From: JAHJBR01 sp040757035
Lineage (GTDB): Archaea; Micrarchaeota; Micrarchaeia; Anstonellales; Bilamarchaeaceae
Length of the DNA stretch: 22,760 nt
Assembly: GCA_040757035.1 (NCBI GenBank)
Contig: JBFLYM010000012.1
Coordinates: 1 to 22,760 of the forward strand
Direction of reading: 5' to 3'
In this document: piece by piece, positions 1-5,915 of the stretch
Layout of the letters: each line of letters begins with the position of its first letter
How positions within the stretch are numbered: the stretch's first letter is position 1
The notes under the pieces: generated by a model
Seen by the model: the letters and a program-made list of their open reading frames with translations, nothing else
Database searches by the model: none
What the model was told of the DNA's origin: nothing
Position numbers and translations under genes: made by a program

Positions 1-21
1 AGTTTTGAACAGTTTGAGGTG

Positions 22-45
22 TCATGAACGACGATTCGTTCATGA
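22..45. repeat. 10-bp perfect inverted repeat with 4-nt loop
   Basis: TCATGAACGA (22-31) and TCGTTCATGA (36-45) are exact reverse complements separated by four bases. It could be a hairpin in RNA or a protein-binding palindrome. No T-run follows on either strand, so it does not look like a simple terminator. Confidence 0.6.
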
Positions 46-52
46 ACATATA

Positions 53-108
53 ACAAACCAACACACGGTAATTCTTCGATACTTTCTGATATTACTTTGT
101 TGGTTTGT
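53..108. repeat. Long-range 10-bp inverted repeat with nested stem
   Basis: ACAAACCAAC (53-62) pairs perfectly with GTTGGTTTGT (99-108). Inside it GGTAAT (67-72) can pair with ATTAC near 91-95, giving a two-part stem around a small loop. This resembles a folded RNA more than chance in AT-rich DNA, but no RNA family is recognised. Confidence 0.5.
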
Positions 109-141
109 CATATCATCCTGACCCTCCCCCAACGAATCGTT

Positions 142-251
142 TTTTCTTTGGGGTTGATACAGATCTTGTTGTATTATCATCAACGCCCATTTTTCTTTAT
201 TAGTTTTTTCTTTGGGGTGACACTATGTGTGACTAACCCCGTAAAACGGGG
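142..251. repeat. Orphan unit of the tRNA-Leu intron repeat plus GC hairpins
   Basis: Bases 142-192 repeat the unit found in the T-loop intron of the adjacent tRNA-Leu(UAA): a T-rich spacer, GGGGTTGATACAGATC, then ATCAACGCCC, which folds as a GGG-GTTGAT / ATCAAC-CCC hairpin. A second T-rich spacer (about 204-213) is followed by another hairpin (GGGG-GACAC / GTGAC-CCCC, 214-240), whose CCCC can instead pair with GGGG at 248-251. This copy lies outside any recognisable tRNA gene. Confidence 0.65.
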
Positions 252-318
252 CATCGCCCTTTATGTTGTATTTCGCTATAAAAAAGGTCAAATGAAAAAT
301 AAAATGCAAGGGGCAAGA

Positions 319-528
319 TTTTCTTTTTGGGGTTGATACAGACCTTGTCGTGTTATTATCAACATCTGTTTTTTCTTTGGGGTTGATACAGATCTTGTTG
401 TATTATCATCAACGCCCATTTTTCTTTTTGGGGTTGATACAGATCTTGTTGTATTATCATCAACATCTGTTTTTCTTTTTGGGGTTGATACAGACCTTTT
501 TCTTTTTCTAAAAGAAAAAGGGATGTAT
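319..528 (-). other. T-loop intron of tRNA-Leu(UAA), repeat-filled
   Basis: About 210 nt between TTCAAA and T of the T-loop. In sense orientation it starts with a T/A-rich hairpin (CCTTTTTCTTTT/AAAAGAAAAAGG, TCT loop), then tandem units of about 51 nt. Their GGGG markers on the plus strand lie at 329, 379, 430 and 481. A 3-bp TTC/GAA helix and a 3-nt AAT bulge can be drawn at the 3' junction, but I could not draw a full BHB, so the exact splice sites are uncertain by one or two bases. Confidence 0.75.
329..484 (-). repeat. Tandem ~51-nt hairpin repeat inside the tRNA intron
   Basis: Four GGGGTTGATACAGA markers at spacings of 50, 51 and 51 bp bound three full units. Each unit has GTTGAT pairing with ATCAAC across about 20 nt, separated by T-rich spacers. 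Units vary at a few positions (CAGACC or CAGATC; ATCAACATCTG or ATCAACGCCC). The same unit occurs in the tRNA-Leu(GAG) intron at about 17992-18099. Confidence 0.85.
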
Positions 529-576
529 TTTGAACTTGCGCAGGTGCTAAACCACAGGATCTTAAGTCCTACGCGT

Positions 577-677
577 TTAGTCTCCATTATCCGAAACCAA
601 AAAAACTGGAAACAGAATCCTCGAACCTTGGAAATTTGAGGAGACAACAAACAAATTGTCGTTTGCTGGAAATGGAT
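577..677 (-). other. D-loop intron of tRNA-Leu(UAA), BHB type
   Basis: About 101 nt. The closing structure has all BHB parts: exon GGTC paired with intron GACT (one G-U), 5' bulge AAA, 3' bulge AAA and inner helix TCCATT/AATGGA. Cutting after the second base of each bulge gives a standard leucine D-loop. Inside, CAGCAAAC/GTTTGTTG forms a further hairpin. Introns at this non-canonical site are known in some archaea with broad-specificity splicing endonucleases. Confidence 0.82.
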
Positions 678-724
678 TTGACCGGGCTCCGCCACCCTTG
701 CATGTGTAACTATTAATTCGTAAG

Positions 725-732
725 TATTTAAA
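725..732 (-). promoter_or_regulatory. TATA box of tRNA-Leu(UAA)
   Basis: On the minus strand TTTAAATA sits inside an AT-rich block with its centre about 27 bp upstream of the first tRNA base. This is the usual archaeal distance from TATA box to transcription start. Confidence 0.65.
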
Positions 733-824
733 ATTTTGATCAGAGTCAAGTCTTGTCATCATTTATCAGACTCCAATAACTCATCACATACGTTTTATTA
801 TAGTACAAATTTTTAAGTATTTAG

Positions 825-1556
825 TTATGGAGAAAGAGGATATTTTTCCATATAAACCTGTGTTTGAAAAATCGTTAGCAATGGAATTAAAACAAGACAG
901 TTAAGTGCTATTACAATATATTTTGCTATATTTGCGGGTAATATAAGGAACGAAAAAAATTCTATTATTGTAATTGCTATTAACCCGATTATTACCCACA
1001 TAACTACGAGAGACCATTTTGTTTTCAATGCTTTTATTGAAGATTCTATTGCTCTAAACGAGTCAATATCATCTATAACTATTGCTGGGGGTACAAAAAA
1101 TATCGCCATAAATACGAAAAAAGAAACTAATGGATAAATCAAATTGTGTGCTTGGCTTTCAAATGTAGCTATATTTATCCCAAAAACCACCAACATTGCA
1201 ATCGTGTATACAAGAAAAATTTTTAGCGCATATTTGAATGTACCTCCAAATACCTCTGAAGAAATTTTTGTTAGCGTTCTTTTTGCTTTGATTATAAGAT
1301 TTATGTTTGTTATTGCATCTGAAAAAATAAATAAAGAAGCAAGATATACCACTATTATTACGACAATATCCACAATCTCTAGTATGGGAATGCTTCCTAA
1401 TCTAAGGAAGACCGCGCCTAAACTTGTATATGTCGGCATCGGAGCAAAGAACAGCGCAAACATTGAAATTACAAACATTACTGAAAAAATCAGAATCAAC
1501 CAAAGATTCTTTTTATACTCTATAATTGTATAATTTATTACTTTTCTAATTCCCAT
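825..1556 (-). CDS. Six-TM integral membrane protein, unknown function
   Basis: A 243-aa hydrophobic protein with about six membrane segments and a cytosolic-looking loop rich in Lys and Ser (IESSIKALKTKWS) before the fifth. The pattern (paired helices, then a VIDD...SFRAIESS motif) recalls the loosely defined archaeal family of glycerophosphodiesterase-like membrane domains, but no catalytic motif is visible. I chose the ATG at 1556 (MGIRKVINY) over an in-frame ATG 33 bp upstream because a TATA-like CTTAAAAATA lies about 25 bp before it, fitting leaderless transcription as in its neighbours. It follows carS on the same strand but has its own promoter. Function cannot be inferred beyond membrane location. 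Confidence 0.75.
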   Translation of the reverse strand: MGIRKVINYTIIEYKKNLWLILIFSVMFVISMFALFFAPMPTYTSLGAVFLRLGSIPILEIVDIVVIIVVYLASLFIFSDAITNINLIIKAKRTLTKISSEVFGGTFKYALKIFLVYTIAMLVVFGINIATFESQAHNLIYPLVSFFVFMAIFFVPPAIVIDDIDSFRAIESSIKALKTKWSLVVMWVIIGLIAITIIEFFSFLILPANIAKYIVIALNCLVLIPLLTIFQTQVYMEKYPLSP

Positions 1557-1575
1557 ATGAATTATAAGAAAGAGA

Positions 1576-1586
1576 ATATTTTTAAG
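1576..1586 (-). promoter_or_regulatory. TATA box for the membrane protein gene
   Basis: Minus-strand CTTAAAAATAT lies centred about 25 bp before the ATG at 1556, implying a leaderless mRNA. It also decides the start codon, because the upstream in-frame ATG overlaps the TATA box. Confidence 0.5.
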
Positions 1587-1667
1587 CACTTAGGGAAAAA
1601 ATTTTTGAGGACGAAATCCATTCTTCTTAAGCCAAAGGAACGGTTTTAGTCAGTGGCGCTTCACGAT

Positions 1668-2189
1668 CTACCACGGAACATTTTTCCATCCTAATTTGTT
1701 TGCAATAAAATTACTTTTAGTATGCAATATATACGTCGCTACAAAGAGAAATAATAATGGTTCCAACTGGTAGACAATAGAAGATGTAGTTGGAATTGCG
1801 AACAAAAGTGCAATTATAAGAAACATAAGCTGGTCTAATATAAACGGTTTTCCAGCTTCAATTCCAATTCTTCTTTTTATGAAACTTCCAACTGCATCTC
1901 CGATCATAGCCCCGATACTCATTATTGTAAATGTAACAAACTGGGTTTTAGCACTGGGGAAAAACGTTAAAACGGTGAAATAAGAAATAATGCCTCCTGC
2001 TACAATACCTGCGCATATTCCTGCAAAAAATCCATATATTGTTTTTCCATCCCCAAAAATTCTCCTCTTATCAAAAAAGTTTTTTCCAAAATCAAGTTTG
2101 GTACCACCGCCTAAAATTACCGGTATTGCATTTGCGATATATGTTGGAAATATAAATATAAGTAGATTTATTGCTATTGATATATCCAT
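1668..2189 (-). CDS. carS: CDP-archaeol synthase
   Basis: CarS (DUF46 family) transfers CTP-derived CMP to unsaturated archaetidic acid, giving CDP-archaeol, the branch point of archaeal phospholipid synthesis at the membrane. The 173-aa protein has the family's hallmarks: an early PTYIANAIPVILGGGT segment, the polar stretch FGDGKTIYGF, GDAVGSFIKRR, and several hydrophobic helices ending in a short tail. Length is typical. The ATG at 2189 (MDISIAINLL) is preferred over one 15 bp upstream because it lies about 26 bp from a TATA palindrome shared with the divergent peptidase gene. Linkage to a membrane peptidase and membrane proteins is consistent with an envelope-related neighbourhood but does not define an operon. 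Confidence 0.93.
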   Translation of the reverse strand: MDISIAINLLIFIFPTYIANAIPVILGGGTKLDFGKNFFDKRRIFGDGKTIYGFFAGICAGIVAGGIISYFTVLTFFPSAKTQFVTFTIMSIGAMIGDAVGSFIKRRIGIEAGKPFILDQLMFLIIALLFAIPTTSSIVYQLEPLLFLFVATYILHTKSNFIANKLGWKNVPW

Positions 2190-2210
2190 AAAATTTTCTA
2201 ACAAGAAAAG

Positions 2211-2220
2211 AATTTAAATT
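2211..2220. promoter_or_regulatory. Shared palindromic TATA box of a divergent promoter
   Basis: AATTTAAATT is a perfect palindrome. Its centre is 26-27 bp from the carS start (2189, minus) and 24-25 bp from the peptidase start (2240, plus). Both genes therefore appear to use one TATA element in opposite directions, each giving a leaderless transcript. The two start codons are only 50 bp apart. Confidence 0.7.
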
Positions 2221-2239
2221 AAACGCAAGAAGATATTTT

Positions 2240-3238
2240 ATGAGGATTAATACTTTGGATAATATCTTGAATATTTCTAGTATACCAGAAGCTATTAATG
2301 ATCCTAATAAAATTGATGGTAAAATTTGGTTGAAATATGGAGGGGTAATACTCTTAGGACTTAGTTTTTTGATTTTTTTGGCAATTCTTATATTTTCTTC
2401 GCTATCGGTTGGTTTGTTCAACGAATGTGTTGGTATAATAGAAATAACAGATGAAATAACCACTCGTGGCACTCCGGATTCAATTTTCATGGAAGGCATT
2501 CCTGGAAGCGAGGATATTTCTGCTACAATGGAGAAAATTAATGCCCGCGATGATATTGGAGCAGTAGTTATTGTAATAGAATCACCAGGAGGTAGCGTTG
2601 TCGCAAGCCATGAGATATATCAAGCGATCAAAAATCTTAAAAAACCAAAGGTCGCATATCTCCGAGAAATAGCTACATCTGGAGGATATTACATTTCAAC
2701 AGGAGCAGATTATATAATAAGCGAACCTAATGCCATTACTGGTAGTATAGGTGCAATAATGGTATTAAGCGATATGAGCGGGCTTTTTGAGAAAATCGGA
2801 TATAACATGACCGTTATAAAGAGCGGAGAGTTGAAGGATATTGGTTCGCCATCGCGCCATCTCACAGAAAAAGAACAGCAAGTGCTTCAAACCTTAATAA
2901 ATGAGATATTCGCGGACTTCAAATCTATAATTTTGGAGAACCGAGGTACGCGACTTGACAAAGAAAGGTTCAATGAAATTTTAGATGCGCGGATTGTAAG
3001 TGGAAGACAGGCAAAAGAAATCGGACTTGTGGACGCGCTTGGAAATAAAAAAGATGCGGTAAAAAAAGCGGCAGAACTCGCCAATATAACTAGTAAAGAA
3101 CCGAATCTTTGTTATATCTCCACTTCAGGAAAAAGTACGAGTATATTTGATATGCGCGCGTTCATTTCGGCGCTTCATAATACTATTCAGGATGGTATAG
3201 GACATAACATAAAAAAAGTAAATGTAAGATATGAATAA
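2240..3238 (+). CDS. sppA: Signal peptide peptidase SppA-like (S49)
   Basis: A 332-aa membrane-anchored serine protease. Residues about 33-60 form one N-terminal membrane segment; the rest is the S49 domain expected outside the membrane. Visible motifs are VIESPGGSVVAS (112-123), the nucleophile region ATSGGYYIS with Ser147, ITGSIGAIM, and the general base Lys199 in SGELKDIGSP. The Ser-Lys spacing of 52 residues matches characterised archaeal SppA enzymes with a Ser/Lys dyad. The family degrades cleaved signal peptides or small membrane proteins. The ATG at 2240 lies about 25 bp from the shared TATA box. About 30 residues before the membrane segment are longer than usual and look cytosolic. 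Confidence 0.93.
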   Translation: MRINTLDNILNISSIPEAINDPNKIDGKIWLKYGGVILLGLSFLIFLAILIFSSLSVGLFNECVGIIEITDEITTRGTPDSIFMEGIPGSEDISATMEKINARDDIGAVVIVIESPGGSVVASHEIYQAIKNLKKPKVAYLREIATSGGYYISTGADYIISEPNAITGSIGAIMVLSDMSGLFEKIGYNMTVIKSGELKDIGSPSRHLTEKEQQVLQTLINEIFADFKSIILENRGTRLDKERFNEILDARIVSGRQAKEIGLVDALGNKKDAVKKAAELANITSKEPNLCYISTSGKSTSIFDMRAFISALHNTIQDGIGHNIKKVNVRYE

Positions 3239-3284
3239 CTCGCTCTACGAAAAAAATAATTTAGAAGAATAAGTAGAAAATTAC

Positions 3285-4289
3285 TCAGGATCTAATAAGC
3301 GAAAGAGTTTCCTTTATAGCGAACACATTTACTATTATGGTTTTCATTCGCGCAAGGAAAATAAATGATGCGGCTTTTGCTGCACTTATTCCAAATATTG
3401 AAAATACGAGTATGCCTCCACCTTCGCTCAGACCCAATCCTGCGAGTGTTGGAGAAGGAACGAATTCAAGCGTTGTAAGAATAGGTTGAAGGAAAAAATA
3501 TGCAAACACTTGAGGAAAATCTATTGTTAGAGTTATATCTAATGCTTTAGCTACAAAGAACCATGAGATAGCTTTCATGCTCCAACCGAATATAAGCAAG
3601 AAAAATAATACTGGAAATTCGTGTATAATTACATTTGAGTTTTGTTGTGCTTTTTCAAGAATTGAGAGTATTTTATCAGCTACTGGAATCTTTTTTGCAA
3701 ATGAAAAAAAATGAAGAAATTTTTTTGAGAATAATAGAAATATCATAATTGCAATCATGCATGCTATTATTATTGTACCTAAAAAAAGTAATTCTGCATG
3801 TTGTATTTTTAGATAGATATTTATCAAATAGAATATTCCAATTGTGCCGATGATTACCTTGAGCGTAAAATCATAGATCTGTGGGCCGAGAATTGCAATC
3901 ACGCTTTTTTCTTCTGAGATATTGTATTTTTTTGTAAGCCCGTAAGCAACCGCAAGATAACCGCTGCGCGCTGGAGTAAAATCGGCTAAAAGCATTCCAA
4001 CCATGTGCATTTTGAACAAATCTCTGAATTTCATGCGATTTATCAAACTGTCGTTTTCTGCTTTTGTATGAAGTTTTGAAAGAATAAAATAGATTCGCGC
4101 AGTCATTCCGAAATACATGAGTATAAGAAAAACAATTGAGCAAAGAAGATAGGTATAATTTATATTACTGAATTCGCGCAATATATCTTCTATACCAATA
4201 AAATAAAGGAGGGTGCAAATTATCCCGAATGAAACTGCACTATCAATAATAAAATGTTTTTGATCTGTTATTTTGGTTATTTTAAGCAT
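3285..4289 (-). CDS. Flippase-like membrane protein (LPG synthase TM / UPF0104 family)
   Basis: A 334-aa protein with about eight membrane helices. The central TPARSGYLAVAYGL and the C-terminal FVPSPTLAGLGLSEGGG match the two conserved loops of the lysylphosphatidylglycerol synthase transmembrane superfamily, which includes archaeal AglD-neighbour and flippase-like proteins thought to move lipid-linked substrates across membranes. No aminoacyl-transfer domain is attached, so lysyl-lipid synthesis is not indicated. The start ATG at 4289 (MLKITKITDQ) is preferred to one 12 bp upstream, because a TCTAAAAG element lies about 22 bp away. A role in glycolipid or S-layer glycan export is inference only. 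Confidence 0.82.
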   Translation of the reverse strand: MLKITKITDQKHFIIDSAVSFGIICTLLYFIGIEDILREFSNINYTYLLCSIVFLILMYFGMTARIYFILSKLHTKAENDSLINRMKFRDLFKMHMVGMLLADFTPARSGYLAVAYGLTKKYNISEEKSVIAILGPQIYDFTLKVIIGTIGIFYLINIYLKIQHAELLFLGTIIIACMIAIMIFLLFSKKFLHFFSFAKKIPVADKILSILEKAQQNSNVIIHEFPVLFFLLIFGWSMKAISWFFVAKALDITLTIDFPQVFAYFFLQPILTTLEFVPSPTLAGLGLSEGGGILVFSIFGISAAKAASFIFLARMKTIIVNVFAIKETLSLIRS

Positions 4290-4344
4290 ATATACGATCA
4301 AACTCTTTTAGAACTCAAGGCTGAAAATCGAAAACTAACAAGAG

Positions 4345-4543
4345 AGCCCCAGGAGGGAATTGAACCCCCGACTTCTTGTTTTTTCTGTGTTTGATATATA
4401 AACTAAATATACCGATCCACTAAAAAAACGTGGATCGCATATACGCATAAACCTAAAAAACAAAACCGGAAAAACTTAGTTGGTTGCGTATATGGTTCTT
4501 AATATCTTACGAAACAAGCGCTCTACCGCTGAGCTACTGAGGC
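4345..4543 (-). tRNA. tRNA-Thr(CGU) with a ~127-nt anticodon-loop intron
   Basis: Minus strand. Acceptor GCCTCAG (4543-4537) pairs with CTGGGGC near 4352-4346, with discriminator U. D-arm is GCTC/GAGC, anticodon stem CTTGT/ACAAG with loop TTCGTA plus one base (anticodon CGU, threonine), and T-arm GGGGG-TTCAATT-CCCTC. The intron after position 37 covers about 4507-4381. It contains a 10-bp stem CATATACGCA/TGCGTATATG and an 8-bp stem CGATCCAC/GTGGATCG. No C/D or H/ACA guide boxes are evident. The gene starts 6 bp past the stop of the PIN gene, and an AAATATTTT block about 23 bp upstream, inside that gene's end, could serve as its TATA box. Confidence 0.92.
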
Positions 4544-4549
4544 ATGGTG

Positions 4550-4933
4550 TTATACCCAGAAAATATTTGTTTTTGTGCGCATTGCAATAATACGCACGCA
4601 CATTTTTTTAAGCATCTTTTTTAATTTTATGTCATTGGTGCACACTATGGTATTTGGATGTGCGGTGCAATAATCAACAATCCATCTGTCAACATTGGTT
4701 TCGTTTGTCTCGATTATTTTTATATTTTTTTTCTTTACGCCTCTAAGTGCAACTCTTGCCGCAATTGCATCTTTTCCAGAACGCGTCGCAAGTTCATTCA
4801 GCTCATTCATTATCGCTGAAGAAATTATAATTTCATGCGGTTCTTCAAGAATGTGCTCAAGTCTCGCAATAATATCAATCTTAAACTGATGCGGAATAAG
4901 GAGGAAATTGGTATCTAGGAGAATGGTTTTCAT
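4550..4933 (-). CDS. PIN-domain protein (FCF1/UPF0129-like)
   Basis: A 127-aa single PIN domain. MKTILLDTNFLL carries the first metal-binding Asp; SSAIMNELNELA supplies the conserved Glu; HPNTIVCTNDIKLKKML holds the C-terminal Asp. These acidic residues form the Mg/Mn site of PIN ribonucleases. This stand-alone form next to ribosomal and SRP genes resembles archaeal FCF1/UPF0129 proteins linked to rRNA processing rather than VapC toxins: there is no antitoxin partner and the gene ends the ftsY-direction cluster. The start at 4933 is set by the family N-terminus; upstream in-frame codons run through the preceding gene. Exact RNA target unknown. Confidence 0.82.
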   Translation of the reverse strand: MKTILLDTNFLLIPHQFKIDIIARLEHILEEPHEIIISSAIMNELNELATRSGKDAIAARVALRGVKKKNIKIIETNETNVDRWIVDYCTAHPNTIVCTNDIKLKKMLKKMCVRIIAMRTKTNIFWV

Positions 4934-4953
4934 CAAAAAACGTTGGTTTACAC

Positions 4954-5151
4954 TTATTCTTTGGTTGGGCAAGACTCCTTTGTTCTGAAAATAGGATATG
5001 GACAACCCATAATACCTTGGCCCTCTTGTATTCTCTCCAGCAAACACTCAGGCACAACATCATTAATTTTAGAGTATGTGCATTTCCATCGTAGTACAAA
5101 ACCACCTGGATTTATTAGCTCAGCGAACTTACATTTTGTTTCTCTTGACAT
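4954..5151 (-). CDS. Small Cys-containing protein, unknown
   Basis: A 65-aa basic protein (MSRETKCKFAELINPGGFVL...) with five Cys at positions 7, 24, 37, 50 and 61, evenly scattered rather than in CxxC pairs. A good SD, GGTGAT, lies six bases before the ATG. In the layout before the cassette inserted, this gene would have followed ftsY by about 15 bp, and the PIN gene follows it by 20 bp, so it belonged to that operon. After the insertion its transcription must come from read-through or a new promoter. No family is recognised; metal binding is possible but unproven. Confidence 0.6.
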   Translation of the reverse strand: MSRETKCKFAELINPGGFVLRWKCTYSKINDVVPECLLERIQEGQGIMGCPYPIFRTKESCPTKE

Positions 5152-5166
5152 AATATATCACCAACA

Positions 5167-5259
5167 CTATTCTACAATATTTCGAGCTATTTTATCCGGA
5201 TCAAACATTTCTATATCATTATACTTTTGTCCGCAGGTAGTATATAAAACCGGCACCAT
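5167..5259 (-). pseudogene. Displaced original 3' end of ftsY
   Basis: Minus-strand codons read MVPVLYTTCGQKYND...DKIARNIVE then stop. From VLYTT on, this is the C-terminus of FtsY, and it is followed after about 15 bp by the next operon gene with its SD. This copy therefore keeps the native downstream junction (ending NIVE), while the working ftsY upstream of the cassette ends NFL. The chance ATG before VPV could let a 30-aa fragment be made, but no function is implied. Confidence 0.8.
5179..5257. repeat. Left direct repeat (ftsY-end copy)
   Basis: 79 bp matching 6624-6702 with one difference, C at 5197 against T at 6642. In the ftsY frame that difference is CCG against CCA, a synonymous proline change. 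Both copies begin ATTTCGAGC and end GGCACC on the plus strand. Confidence 0.92.
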
Positions 5260-5274
5260 GGTGTCGCAAAAACG

Positions 5275-5305
5275 TTTAAATATATGTAGTTACCTAATAA
5301 GTAAC
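5275..5305 (+). promoter_or_regulatory. TATA box and palindromic operator of the abiE operon
   Basis: TTTAAATATA (5275-5284) is centred 27 bp before the ATG at 5307, so the mRNA should be leaderless. Between them GTTAC (5289-5293) and GTAAC (5301-5305) form an inverted repeat with a 7-bp spacer, immediately before the start codon and overlapping the expected initiation region. This is a suitable site for self-repression by the winged-helix AbiEi-like protein. Confidence 0.65.
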
Positions 5306-5306
5306 C

Positions 5307-5915
5307 ATGTATCGAGAAATACCGCAATATTGTTTGAAGGCGTATGCATTATTCTATATTCGATTCGGGACTGTGCGTGTGTTCCAACAGGCGGAATTGG
5401 ATTGGGTAGTTTCGCAACCAATGAAAAAGAAGATTTTTTCTGTGTTGTTGAATGCCGGGTGGATAAAGAAGAAGGGCAAAACCACATACTTGTGCAACAA
5501 ACCAGGGCAAATATTCTCGCATTTGTTGGACTTCAAGGTTCAGGAAATTTTGAAAAAGGCGGAAAGAAAGTATTGTTTGGTCGGATTGTCAGCGATAGAG
5601 GTATGGAGCGATTATTCCTATGTACAGCGGGATGTGAAGCGCTCTCCTTATTTTATCAAGGTGCTGAAAAAAGACTTGCGATACTGGAAAGTATTCTTTG
5701 CACAAGAAGGCATTTCGGCTTATGAATGCAAAGGTACAAACATAGGAGAGTTCGTGATTTTGATTTCCGCAAGCGAGATTGGAAAAACAGTTAAAAGAGA
5801 TGGAATGTATGTTGAATCCTTGAGCGAAACAATGAAAGAGGCGAAGAGGAACGAGTTGTACGAGTATGCCTACAATTACATGAGAGAGAAGTATGGACAA
5901 ACTGCAACTGCGTGA
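5307..5915 (+). CDS. AbiEi-like antitoxin / transcriptional regulator
   Basis: A 202-aa protein encoded just before and overlapping the toxin gene by 23 bp. The N-terminal 80 or so residues (QAELDWVVSQPMKKKIFSVL, then a wing-like GWIKKKGKTTYL) fit the winged-helix domain of AbiEi antitoxins, which bind operator DNA and repress the operon. The region around KYCLVGLSAIEVWSDYSY matches the second domain's start, where family members carry a similar SAxxxW/LSYY-type motif. Gene order (antitoxin first), overlap and upstream palindrome all agree with a type IV AbiE system. The assignment rests on architecture and partner; sequence similarity is modest. It runs against the surrounding operon. Confidence 0.72.
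   Translation: MYREIPQYCLKAYALFYIRFGTVRVFQQAELDWVVSQPMKKKIFSVLLNAGWIKKKGKTTYLCNKPGQIFSHLLDFKVQEILKKAERKYCLVGLSAIEVWSDYSYVQRDVKRSPYFIKVLKKDLRYWKVFFAQEGISAYECKGTNIGEFVILISASEIGKTVKRDGMYVESLSETMKEAKRNELYEYAYNYMREKYGQTATA

Larger units (their letters stand above)
1..304. other. Non-coding region with inverted repeats, left edge
   Basis: No convincing protein gene is visible in these 304 bases. The region holds two strong inverted repeats (22-45 and 53-108), one orphan copy of the hairpin repeat that fills the neighbouring tRNA intron (142-192), and a pair of overlapping GC hairpins (214-240 and 237-251). It lies downstream of the minus-strand tRNA-Leu and may be a shared termination or processing region, or debris of repeat expansion. 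Confidence 0.6.
305..701 (-). tRNA. tRNA-Leu(UAA) interrupted by a D-loop and a T-loop intron
   Basis: Read on the minus strand, the acceptor GCAAGGG (701-695) pairs with CCCTTGC (312-306), followed by discriminator A at 305, as expected for Leu. The anticodon stem is TAGGA/TCCTG with loop CTTAAGA (anticodon UAA). A long variable arm (GGT/ACC) follows, then T-stem GCAAG (539-535) pairing with CTTGC (317-313). Two insertions must be removed. A D-loop intron (about 677-577) has a clean BHB: exon GGTC pairs with intron GACT, with 3-nt AAA bulges on both strands and an inner TCCATT/AATGGA stem. Removing it gives the canonical loop GGTCAAACGC. A T-loop intron (about 528-319) separates TTCAAA from the final T of the loop. 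A TATA box lies 27 bp upstream (725-732), so the gene has its own promoter. The whole gene is 397 bp for a mature tRNA near 86 nt. Confidence 0.9.

Noticed and set aside
142..484. CRISPR array: regularly spaced ~51-bp repeated units
   Set aside because: The units are tandem over their whole length, with no unique spacers, and lie inside a tRNA gene whose arms pair across them. No cas genes are present.
288..749. 153-aa minus-strand open frame across the repeats
   Set aside because: It is an artefact of the repeat period and runs through both the tRNA exons and introns; the protein has repeated SVSTPK units with no SD or family match.
4381..4507. C/D-box guide RNA in the tRNA-Thr intron, as in archaeal tRNA-Trp introns
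   Set aside because: No convincing RTGATGA or paired CTGA boxes were found.
4550..4933. PIN protein as a VapC toxin
   Set aside because: No antitoxin gene is paired with it and its position next to ribosomal and SRP genes fits a housekeeping PIN protein better.
4943..5725. 260-aa plus-strand open frame overlapping the Cys gene and the cassette start
   Set aside because: It crosses the ftsY remnant, the abiE promoter and the AbiEi reading frame, has no SD or family features, and is a shadow.
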